This document shows, piece by piece, positions 34,108 through 43,948 of a stretch of 64,000 bases of DNA. The notes under the pieces were generated by a model. The model searched no databases. It was not told where the DNA came from and was given only the letters and a program-made list of their open reading frames with translations. Every line of letters starts with the position of its first letter. Within the stretch, counting starts at the first letter, position 1. Position numbers and translations under genes: made by a program. The DNA is taken from NCBI RefSeq assembly GCF_003144195.1, contig NW_020290014.1:248001-312000 (forward strand), in the 5' to 3' direction. Source of the stretch: Ceraceosorus guamensis (lineage: Eukaryota; Basidiomycota; Exobasidiomycetes; Ceraceosorales; Ceraceosoraceae).

Positions 34108-36933
34108 ATGGCAGCACACCTCATCTCTTTTCTGGAGCGCCCTCCTCCTCGACTCGGTCATCGCGAGCCGATGAATCCAGAGCGCAGCGATGCGGCGAGC
34201 ACGTGCACTAGTGGATCGGTAGCAAAGGAGTCGTCGTCAAGTGCGACGCTCAACGCAGCAACTCGGGATCTCGCCGCATTCCTCGAAGCTGCACCCAGCG
34301 GAGCGTCACAGCTTCCAGGACCTGTCCAGCGCAAAACCGCACGCGCAATCTTAGAGGAGCTTGCGCATTCTCCCGCAACAAGTGTGGAAGGTGATGACTC
34401 TTGCGATGCTGGGCGGGGAAGAAGCGGAGAGAATGCCAAGGACCTGGGGTTAGATGAGCACGCGAAGTTGGTAGCTTTGCGAACACTCAAAGAGATTGGA
34501 AGACTGTCTGCGGGTGGCAGCGCCGAGGTTGCAAAGCCGGAGGTGAGTGACGGGGGGCTGAAGAGAATTGTAATGCTTGCTGTAATAACTCTGCTCCTTG
34601 TGGCCCTTGCCAGTCGCTTCGGACGCTTCTTGCGTGCGTCCATAGACCGCCTCCCTCGCTCGAAGGCTACAAGGACAGTGGTGCTCCCATCTCGAGCGCA
34701 TTGAAGCGCGTCATTGGCCGCGTAACCCCCTCCAGCCGACAGCGCACCTCTTCATCCAGCTCGAACAAGTCGCAAGCTTCTCTCAGACTAGTGCCCGATA
34801 GCCGCAGCCGAGAAGCACGGCAGCGTAGTGCATCGCCGTCTTCACATGATGGTCGGAGCCTTGTAATGCGAGACCATATCAGCATCGAGCAGTGGCGGAC
34901 GTCTGACATGGCCCTCAGATGTATCAACAATGCGCTCTATTTGCACGAAGACATGCGCTCGCGCTTCGGATCGCCGGAGATAGGTGGTGGGCGCATTGCG
35001 CTACAGATGCTGCAGGTGAGTAGTGGTCCAGAAGCAGTGGCAGGACACCTCAAAGCTGATAGAAGCTCGTATGCCGTTGATAGAATCCTTCTGTGACCCC
35101 TGCCGAAATTCTCTTCCTGTCGGCAAGGCTGCTCTTCTACGCGACGCTGTTTGACGCTGAATTCTGCAAATCCGCCGTCGAAACGTTTGATGCTCCTGGT
35201 ATTTTGTCTGAGGTGAGTTCGGCACCTCGTCGCATGACAGGAAAATCACCAGGCTGAGCTCTCAGCAACTCGCTTCCTTCAAGCAGCTTCTGCAGCATGT
35301 TGCGTTTCATCTTGATCAAGCGATCCCAGGACCCCTCGCCGGCGAGCTCTCGGTGCCGGGCTCGGAAGAGGCTTTGCGGAATGCAGCATCAGAGGCTCTT
35401 AAAGCTGCTTTCAACCTGACCCTGTACTATCCGCGACAGGCGAAAGCTAGTCATGGAACAAACCCGCCCAAAGACAAGGCTGTCATCGGCGAGTCTTGGT
35501 CCCCGGCGCTGGAAGGGTGAGCTGAGCTCCGGGATCGTGTCATCGCATTCGCCCATCATACTCACTTCTGGGTGACCTTGCAGCCTCATCGAGCCCACCA
35601 TTCAGTTGCTGTTGTCTGCTACAGATCCACTTTCCTTGCCATTGGCCCCTCCTATGACGAACGCTATAGCGGTACTACTGAACTGCCCCGTCGGCGCCAA
35701 TAGAGCAGCTTGGTACTCAATTCGACGGAATTCGAGGGACTCTGGAAGGAGCGATGACGAGCAAACTAGCCAACCGGCATCACCTTCCACAGCTAGGCGT
35801 GTGACGAATGTCTTGTTCCCGAAAAGCTCGAGCACCGCGTCACCTCGACTCGGAGGCTCCAGCACTCCTAGTTCGCCATTGTCTCAGCACCTTTCGCTTT
35901 CTGGTCCTGACACAGCCAGCACTACTGGTGAAATGGGAACGACCATCAGTAGCTCAGGTGTCGCTTTAGCCCCCTCAATTTTGGCGGTACTAGTCAATAT
36001 GCTAGACGGCGCCCTGCTGCGCTATTTCCCAGCAGTTGACGACAGTGACGATAGCCAAGCCAAACACGCTGCCGCAAGGGACGGTGTTGATCTCGAAGAC
36101 CACCATCAACCATTGATCCTCCTCTTGCGCAAGCTGGCAACTGAGGATGAGCGTTGCAGAGCTGCTCTGCGAGCACATCTGCTTCCATCAGACATGTCAG
36201 TACATCTGTGGGCGTCACGACTGAGACTCGCAGCTGAAGCGCCGAGCTTCCTCTTCTTCTACCACATCACACGCAGCGACCGATCCTCACCGCTCGACAA
36301 GCGCAATGATCTCACAGGACGATGTGTCCGCTTGATGAGCTCTGTCTTCCTCTCGCGTCTTGCGCGCGTGATGGGCGAGATGCTACTGGCTGTCTGCGAT
36401 GGCGATCGTGAGTACGCGTAAGAGCTTTGCGAGTCTGGGGGCGCCCCACGCCCCTTTCGTCACTTACATTGTTCTTCTTTGCAGCGAAAGTCATGACGGC
36501 AGAAATTGGCTACGGACCTTGCGCAGGCTTTCTCATGTCCGCAAATCTTGCGTACGCTTTGCCGGCCGAATCAAGGTCAGATGCCAGCACCGCCAAGAAC
36601 GGACCAAAGCGGACCATCAACCCGATCACCGGCCAATACGATCCAACTCCAGCCGAACTTGCGAACGACGAGATCTCGAAAATGTCAGACGAGCAGAAAG
36701 AGATTGAAGCGGAAAAGCTGTTTACTCTGTTTGATCGATTGGACAAGACCGGAGTAGTGAAGGCTCAATCCCATCCTGTGCGAGCGGCGCAAGAAAGCGG
36801 CAGATTCGAGGAGATTACTCGGGAGATCGAGGAGAGGGAAAGGCGGAGGGAGGAAGATGAAGAAGCGCAGATGGAAAAGGACGTAGAAAGAGATATGCGC
36901 GCTTTCAGAGAACGTAGACAGCCCCGCGGCTGA
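34108..36933 (+). CDS. RIC8: RIC8/synembryn G-alpha chaperone and exchange factor
   Basis: Cytosolic armadillo-type protein that folds G-alpha subunits and stimulates nucleotide exchange. In plant-infecting fungi it is needed for cAMP/mating signalling. Six exons: 34108..34542, 34614..35015, 35084..35212, 35266..35516, 35584..36407, 36485..36933, giving 829 residues. Helical-repeat pieces are AEILFLSARLLFYATLFDA, LAVLVNMLDGALLRYFP and LILLLRKLATEDERCRAAL. The C-terminal block is the most diagnostic: IGYGPCAGFLM, then NPITGQYD, SDEQKEIEAEKLFTLFDRL and an acidic-basic coiled tail. The protein is longer than animal RIC8 (about 530). Extra length is in a disordered N-terminus and Ser-rich inserts (for example SSSTASPRLGGSSTPSSPLS). 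Assignment rests on the C-terminal signature and repeat architecture. Confidence 0.85.
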
Positions 36934-37139
36934 CTTCCCGGACCCGAGCGGCTGTCTTGAGTTGACGTAATTTTGCGAGCGGCCACCATCATTGTACCTC
37001 TAATCAACTCAGCTCACAGGACGGACGTGGCTTTGCGCTGCTGACTGATGCATCTCTATCATCCTTCAATACAATGACATTGCAGCTGCTACCCTACAAA
37101 TGGCCGTGATTGACTTCGACCCCTTTTCATTAGCGTCTG

Positions 37140-38789
37140 TTAGAGGGAAGTCCGGACCAGACTCTTTGAGAAAGCGCCGATATTGCCAGCAGACTCTAGG
37201 TATTTGGAGATGAATAGCTCATCGTTTGGCGCTACAAAGAAGGCAGAGAGACTGTTTCAACAAGCGTGTAGACAAGAGGCGTCGCAGACATCTGAGGAGG
37301 CAACAACTCACTGCTCCAATACCCGCCTTCCCTTCGCTTGACCTCCCACAGACCTCTCGCCTCCACATCAGTAAGAGGAGGCACATCCAGAGCAGACCAC
37401 CTGCTTTCTTTGGCGTGCTTTTCGTTGAGCTCTTCCTCATGAGTGTACGGGTTGTAAGGAAGAGATCTCTTCAAGCCCATGGCCGCAGGATCCAAATCGG
37501 GCCTGTCGATGGATCTCAAGAGGGCCGGAGTCGGATACCACTGCGTAGAGCTCATGCCTATTGCGCCCATGAGCGCACCCCGCTGCGGACCCTGCTGCAT
37601 GGCCGACAAGAGTGTCCGAGGAAGAGACAACTCCCAAGCTTGAAGGGGTTTATGATCTACGTCCGTGTATGCGCTCTGCATGTAGAGAGCTTGAGCTTCG
37701 TCGATCGCCAGTAGGAAAGGCACCTTGGTCTGCTGGCTCAAGCTCTGCAGCAAAAGAGCAAACGCTGCGGAACGAGGGACCGGAAGCGTCTTGTCTGAAG
37801 CCGCGAAGGATGCCAACGTCTTGCATGATCCGAAGTAGGCACCCTTTGTTTGCTCCCTTAGCGGAGATTCGATCACCGGCACCTCTGCTAGCAATTCTTG
37901 CACCCGCAAAGACTCCGCAATACGCCGCTCCAAGAAGCTTTGGGCATATACTTGCAGCTTTGGCGCGTAGACGAAGGCCGATGTTCCTCGAATCAAGTTG
38001 ATTCCGCTCTTGATGTACGCCACAATGTACCCTTTGCCGAGCGCATAGGACACTGCTTGAAGCAGGATGTGCGACTTTCCCGTGGAAGGCCCTCCAACGA
38101 GCAAATGTCTTGGACTGTCGACTGACGCTACTGCTTGGTCAAGAGCTGATTGAAGCTGAAGCGTCGTCGAGCGAAGGATGGTCCTCGGGATCTACACAGA
38201 TACAAGCATTGCATGGAGTCAGCGCACCAACTCGAGGGAGAAACTCATTTCAGCAGTACGCACATCCTGCTGAATGCGATGAGGCAACAATGTCTCCCTA
38301 GAGAATTTGGTGATTTGCTCATTCCACGCGTACGCCCTGCCGACATTGCCTTCTGCGTAGACTTGAGCATCCAAGACGGGTAAGTTGGATCTGACGATGC
38401 TCAGCTCGTAGAAAGGCGCCTGCTTGGTATGAGTTCCTGCCGTGTTTGCCCTTCGAGGCCCAGAACCGCGAGGCCGCTCTGCGACCGTACCGGATTTGCG
38501 AACCACGCGTGTCTTCTCTGCAGGATGGGACAGCATTCGTGCACTAGGCTCGTGAGCTGATTTGCAGATAAAGACTCCAATCTGAACGCTGCGATCACTC
38601 ACGCGCAGCTTTCTTTACGGGGGCTTTCATTTGAGGTGGACAGCAGTGGAATGACCGCTCGGCTTTGGGCTGTGCGGCTGCACCACGGGAAGTCTTCAGC
38701 ACCCCGAACGCACCCGTTCCCGTCCTCGTCGTCGCAGCACAAGCACGTGAAGTCGAAGCTCCAAAGTTCAGGAGCGCGGCGCTGGACAT
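37140..38789 (-). CDS. DAP3: Mitoribosomal small-subunit GTPase DAP3/mS29
   Basis: P-loop protein of the mitochondrial small ribosomal subunit (yeast Rsm23). Four exons: 38603..38789, 38264..38556, 37312..38191, 37140..37231, giving 483 residues. The N-terminus (MSSAALLNFGASTSRACAAT...) is Arg/Ala/Ser-rich and lacks acidic residues, as expected of a mitochondrial presequence. Walker A is GGPSTGKS at about 193-200, in HLLVGGPSTGKSHILLQA. The Walker B-like segment is LLAIDEAQAL. The last exon of 92 nt encodes PNDELFIS then KYLESAGN, the conserved DAP3 C-terminus (DE-x-x-x-KYLE). Without that exon the frame ends a few residues past the donor. Tail-to-tail with RIC8 (206 bp) and head-to-head with NDUFB4. 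Confidence 0.93.
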
Positions 38790-39426
38790 GATGGCAGGAT
38801 AAGTTCTGCTGCGCCTGGCTAGGTGAAAGGAATCGGGGTGTCCTGGCAAAGCCGCGAGGACCCAGCTGCTTTCAGAGGACAGGCGCGGCAAGGAGCAGCA
38901 ATCAAAGAGGATTGGCTTGACAGAGATGTGATCAAGTGCGCTACGGCCAAGGTCAGCGAAGGTGGGAGCCAGCGCGCCAGTCAGGAGTGAGTCGGAGAAG
39001 ATCTGAAGCGAGAAGTCATGACTTGGTGATGCTGCAGCGCGACGGTCTTTCATGCAGGCGGAAGGACTCACGACTCTTGGCCTGCGCGCCAGGCGCTCCA
39101 CGTGGTGCTTACACTGCGCGTGTAGAGCTCATCGCCCCGGCTGCTGCAGTCAAGAGTGCACGTACATCGTGCGTGCGCTACGATGTGGTACATCAATTCC
39201 CAATCCGAGGAGTCAGGGCACTTTCTGGAGCTCAGAACCCAACCTCACAACAGTCACATCAGGTCGTGCGAGTAGTGGATCTTATATCGTCTCGGCCTAC
39301 GTCAGTCGCACCGACTTCCACACATCGAACAAGCAGCCACAACGACCGAAGGCCTCGCATTTTGCGTCATCGATCAAAAGGCGCCATTTTGACAAAGAGC
39401 CATCAGGCACCTCCAGCAATCACATC
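38790..39426. promoter_or_regulatory. Shared divergent promoter of two mitochondrial genes
   Basis: 637 bp separate the starts of DAP3 (minus) and NDUFB4 (plus). No other gene fits. An ACTCACGACTCT motif lies near 39067 and a TTATAT element at 39280. Co-regulation is inferred from the arrangement. Confidence 0.5.
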
Positions 39427-40158
39427 ATGGCAGGCGGAGGGCACTACTCGCCCGTGAAGGTGGATCCCGCCATCGAGCGATGGGGCTTCATGGTGCGTTT
39501 ACACTGTGCCATGATAGGCAGGCACCAGCTCATCCGCTGATTACAACGCTGGCATCCCGCCCTCTTGTGCCTGCAGAGACAGACTGTTTACGAGCGTTTC
39601 AGATTGACGCCTAGGAACACTTGGATCGTGCTCGTCCTTGGAGCTCTGATCCCTTATGGAACTTTCAAGCTGGCGCAGGCCACCGATGTGAGTCGAAGCG
39701 GTGGTCCAAGCCATTTCGTCCGGTGTCGGGGAAAGCGTGCTGCTCGCGTTTGGGTTGTTATAGTTGAACCAAGGTCGCTGGAAGATGGATGTGACGGAAG
39801 GGCGATGAGATCTTTATTCGCGCACCCGGTTCCGGGACGCGGTTCGGTCAACGTCGAGCCTTAAGAGAGCTATAGTCCTTTGACCGAGGGACCCGCCCAA
39901 CTTTCCCACGCGTTCAAATTCCCACTTCACTCTGCTTTGCACTTTGGCGCACTGTGATGCGACTTTTACATCTCAAAACTCGCTGAACTCGCTGCTGAAT
40001 CTTTTTCCCTCCCTCCTTTTCATACGCTGGTGTCCATCTTCAAACTCCCGACTCTCATGTTCCATGATGATTAGGCCAAGTGGGACATGCAGGCGAGAAC
40101 GCGAGGAGAGTCATTGTTGGCCAGACCACCTCCTGCCAGCGAAACCGACGAGGCATAG
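39427..40158 (+). CDS. NDUFB4: Complex I accessory subunit B15/NDUFB4-like
   Basis: Small single-pass subunit of the membrane arm of mitochondrial NADH:ubiquinone oxidoreductase. Three exons, 39427..39492, 39577..39687, 40075..40158, giving 86 residues, normal for the family. The order is GGGHYSPVKVDPAIERW, then YERFRLTPRNTW, a membrane span (IVLVLGALIPYGTFKLA), and the tail AKWDMQARTRGESLL after the second intron. DPA-E-RW, FR-TPR and the RG-S tail are family hallmarks. Intron 2 is 387 nt, the longest called in the window, and hides the last exon. The start ATG is at the natural N-terminus. Confidence 0.85.
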
Positions 40159-40643
40159 ACAAGAACGGGCGCCACAAACCCGAATGCATGCTGTTGCGTC
40201 CTTGTGAATCTCGTTCAACGATACAAACGCTCGTGCAGCAGAGTGCACGTGGACGCCTTCGTCAGGAGGATGACAGATTGTTTTGCCAAAGAGTACAGCT
40301 GGGCGCTCCTCATTACAAGGCCTCTCGGCACCAATGCACGCACGGCACTGATTGGTTTCACGCGTTACTCTTGCCAGGTTGGATTATGCTGTGCGAACAG
40401 CTCAAGTCTGCTCGGCAGCGTCATTGGAGAGAAGTACAGACAGTGATGCGCAAATGCGTATACAAAGCACCGAAGGGCTGGCAGGGGCAATCGAGCTTGA
40501 TCGCGCTGATGGCTATCGCATGTGACCCTAAAGGCTTGCATCGTATTGACTCGGGCAATCGGTTGATGACGATGCCCTGAAAAGCGACATTCACCTCAAC
40601 GCAGCTGCAGCCGAACCATCAGGTCCGCCGCGACCTCTGTCCC
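40159..40643. other. Convergent 3' flank, no gene seen
   Basis: 485 bp between NDUFB4 and the caprin-like gene, which converge. Contains both 3' ends and nothing else I can support. Confidence 0.6.
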
Positions 40644-42871
40644 TCATCTGTTGACCTTGCGTCTGCCCTTCAAGGACGCAGGCGCACGTTCGCACGATTC
40701 AGGATCAGTAGCTTTCGATGATTGCCGAAGCTCTTCTGACTCACCTCTTCCCCTCTGAGCACCCAAATGATGACCCTGATGATCACCCGGCGCAGGAGGG
40801 ACCCATCCTCCAGACGCGCCACCTCTGCCTCGTCCTCTCGCATCGCCGCCCTTACCTCTTGCCCTGAAGTCCCCCCTTCCTCCACGTCCAGCATAACCTC
40901 CTCGCTCGTTGGCGTTGGCACGCACATTTTTGCGCGACACCACCTGCTCGAACCCGTCATCATCCACTTGAGGTATTCGCGCAGGCCGCCTCGGGTCGTT
41001 TGGTCGGTTCGGTGTTTGCGCTGCACTGGTCCTGACACCCTTAGCGTCGATGGTGGGAGCAGCCGACGAATCCGCAGGAGCTTGCCCATTCGCGGGCATC
41101 CCTGAAGGAGCTGCATCAGCCTGCACGGCAGCAACTTTTTGGCTCACAGCGGCGGAAACGGTAGGAGCAGATATCTGCGGCGTGGCAGTGCCGCTAGCAG
41201 CCCGTGCCGGTGTACCAGCTACAGTGGCCGGAGTACTCCACTCTGCTGGTGGCTCGTCGAGGTCGTCCCCCTCGTCGTCAGCCCAATTAAACTTGGGCGT
41301 GTCCGCCGCCGCTTTGCCATTCGTTTGGACCTCGTCTTGTTGGCCAGCTTCCGCCACCACGTTCACAGATTCTGACGCGCCAGACGCCGGATCAGCTGCC
41401 GAGACGTGAGGTTGAGGCTCCAGGTCACCAGCTGCTCCACCTTCCGGTGCCGTTTCGGAGGTCGAGGGCGCAAGAACGCCACTCGGACCTGTGCCAGGCT
41501 GAAGAATTGGCACCGGTGCGTTGTACTGGCCGTGTCCGTGCGATGGCGTAGGTTGTCAGACATTTGCATTCAAATTTCGTTTGAGACCACGGGACACCTG
41601 CTGCTCATCTCACCTCGCCAGGGTTGCTAGTACCAACTTCAGATGCTTGCAAGAAGCTGATGCCGTTCGAAGCGCGCCCATGAGAGTTGACGCCGTCTTG
41701 AGCAGCGTTCAAGCTCGATTGTGTTACGTCCTCTTGATGCAGGCTGCCGTTCACCAACGGGGCTGGCTCAGAAGCAGCAACAGCAGGAGCAGATGGCTTC
41801 TCGAGGGCTTTGATCAAATCGACCACTTGCGAATCTAGAATTGGCCCACGTGAAGCCTGTGAGCTTCGTGACGCTAGAAGCGCAGCTCTGTGGAAGATCA
41901 CTTACAAGTGGGCGTCAGTCTTGGTACAATGGCCTCATTAGACGAGTTTACCAAGCTGTCCAGAGCCCTCTGGGCGTCTTGCAAGCGTCTTTCCATCTCC
42001 CCCTCTGCAGCTGCCGAGGCCACATCGTCGGAAGTTGGGAGCGCAGTGAGACGCAAGAAGAGGATTCTGATCGCTTGGGTCGTGTCTCCGGAGATGTTCT
42101 CCAATGCAGCAGGCACACTGCGAGGCGCAAACGACGGAGGAGCGCCCGACCAGCCGGCTCGATCGGCGATGTATGAATGCAATGCAAAGAAGGACCTTTG
42201 AAGGGATTGATGGCTCGGTGCTTCGTCCTGTTGGCGTAGCGTTCATGATGCTCTACGTTTCAGTATGAACATCGTAGAAGGCGCCATGTGAATCTCCACT
42301 CACCCGGGCTACAGCGGCGGCAACTTCGATCTGGACCTTCTTGTCTGCATCTGTAGATGCTTTCTGCTCGGACTCCGTAGCTGCAAGCTGCTTGACCACT
42401 TCCTGAAGCTCGGCAACGACTGCCTCCATGACAGATCTAGATGCAAGACTCTTCTTCTGGTTGGCGTCAAGGGTCTCCGGAGCCGCGTTCAGATAGCTCT
42501 CCATCCGTTGCTGAAGAGCAAGCACGACATTCAGCCAGCGCATTGCTGATTGAAACCCAAACGCAAGGTCGATCCTCTCCAGAGGCACACACACTCACCA
42601 GCTTCTTTGTGAGCGCTTTGATCCTCTTCGTCACGAGGACTTGCGCTCGTGAGACATGGCCGGCAGCATCATTGGAGCCTGGCACACCTGCAGTGGTCCC
42701 TTCCACCGGAGCATTGGCCTTGAGGGCTTCGGGCAATTTCGTCGCATCAGGCGCCACCCCTAGCAAAGCGGCGGAAGCTTCCTCAGAGAGCTTCGTGGAG
42801 GTCGCACCGCTTGCTGGGGGCTTTGCAGCATTGTTTGTACCATTGGCCTTTTTGCCCTTGGCGGCCGCCAT
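40644..42871 (-). CDS. Caprin-like RGG-box RNA-binding protein
   Basis: Five exons: 42599..42871, 42304..42510, 41906..42227, 41614..41834, 40644..41525, giving 634 residues. The N-terminal half is helical: KRIKALTKKLQRMESYLN across the first intron, then a long charged helix (LQEVVKQLAATESEQ) and further helices (AIRILFLRLTALP, RLQDAQRALDSLV). This order resembles the caprin dimerisation domain. The C-terminal half is low-complexity Ala/Pro/Thr, with an acidic motif (NWADDEGDDLDEPPAEW), a PQVDDDGFEQV segment, and a classic RGG box (GGYAGRGGRGDFRARGKGG). Likely a cytoplasmic mRNP or translation/stress-granule factor. RNA binding is well supported by the RGG box; the caprin relation is moderate. 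Introns 2 and 3 were placed by frame; several nearer AGs give stops. Confidence 0.65.
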
Positions 42872-43948
42872 GACTTCGCGAGCTCGCTGGCAAGCAAAGG
42901 GTAGGCGACCAGCTGGATCGTGTGCGCTCTGCACGTCTCTCACTCTCTCTTTTGTCTCTCCTCTCTCTCCTTGTGTTGCCAGCTGGACGGACACAGGCTT
43001 GGAGGAGATCGATGCAGCTCGCTTTAGTCTGCGCGTTGAGAGCGTCAGCCCGTAGTTGATGGACCCCGCTGCAAGATTTCGAGATGGTGTTGCAAGCTTC
43101 CGGTGATGAGCTTCCGTGTAATCTACGTGTGCGCGCAGAGGAAGGGCCAAGTGAAATCGCGGTATACATGTGCACGCAGCGTGCGCGCATTATGATATAT
43201 TCACGATTCAGATTTGTGATTGAAGGCACTCAAGACTCACCACTGACGAGTCACGAGTCGTAAGTCACTTGACTGATGCGTCTTGAGTATATGCTATAGT
43301 CACGAGTAGTCACGACCTGTGAGTCGACTGCGCTATGCCCGCGATAAAAAGTGGGCTTGATCGCACTACGCCACGATTGTTCTCGGCAGCATGCAGCAGT
43401 ATCTATAGCTCGCAACTCACAAATCACGACTGCAAGGGTCGCGCGCGCGCGCGCGCTCAGATCATCCATCTGCAGCAGCCCTTCTCAATTCTCATGCACC
43501 TGGTGCAGTCGTCAGTGCAGTGCATGACGGCTGCCGGGAGGACCCTCTTCGTCTGTGCGCTCGCTGTCTTCTGCATACAGTCACGAGTCACTCAGTCGTG
43601 AGTATACAGGTACTATACGAGTAGCTCGCCTAGCTGTTATCATCTTGCTCAGTTGCGCAGCGGACCAAGAGCCGAAAGGCCGTCTGCGACAAGCTCTATA
43701 AGGTGGGGATAGGCAGGGCAGGAACACCACGCACGGAGCTGGCAGGCAAGCGTGCGCGACGCATGGTAAGCAGGAACGTAGCAACGGAGCAACCGCCGAA
43801 ACAAGCGCTGCCCCAGCGCTGGCCGACCTACAAATGCTTGCTGAGTCTTGACAACCTGCCCATCTCGACCCCACCCACACTCCACCACCATCGCACCCCT
43901 TCCACACTCGCAACTCTTCTCTGTGCTTTGGAACTTGCCTCACTGATC
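42872..43948. other. Divergent intergenic region with motif cluster and GC run
   Basis: 1.1 kb between the caprin-like gene and the carboxypeptidase. From 43200 to 43330 it is packed with ATTCACGATTC, GACGAGTCACGAGTCGT and AGTCACGAGTAGTCACGAC. GAGTCACTCAGTCGTGAGT follows near 43586. No exon is supported. Confidence 0.65.
43440..43456. repeat. (GC)8 dinucleotide run
   Basis: Seventeen bases of alternating C and G (starting with C at 43440), about 500 bp upstream of the carboxypeptidase start. Confidence 0.9.
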
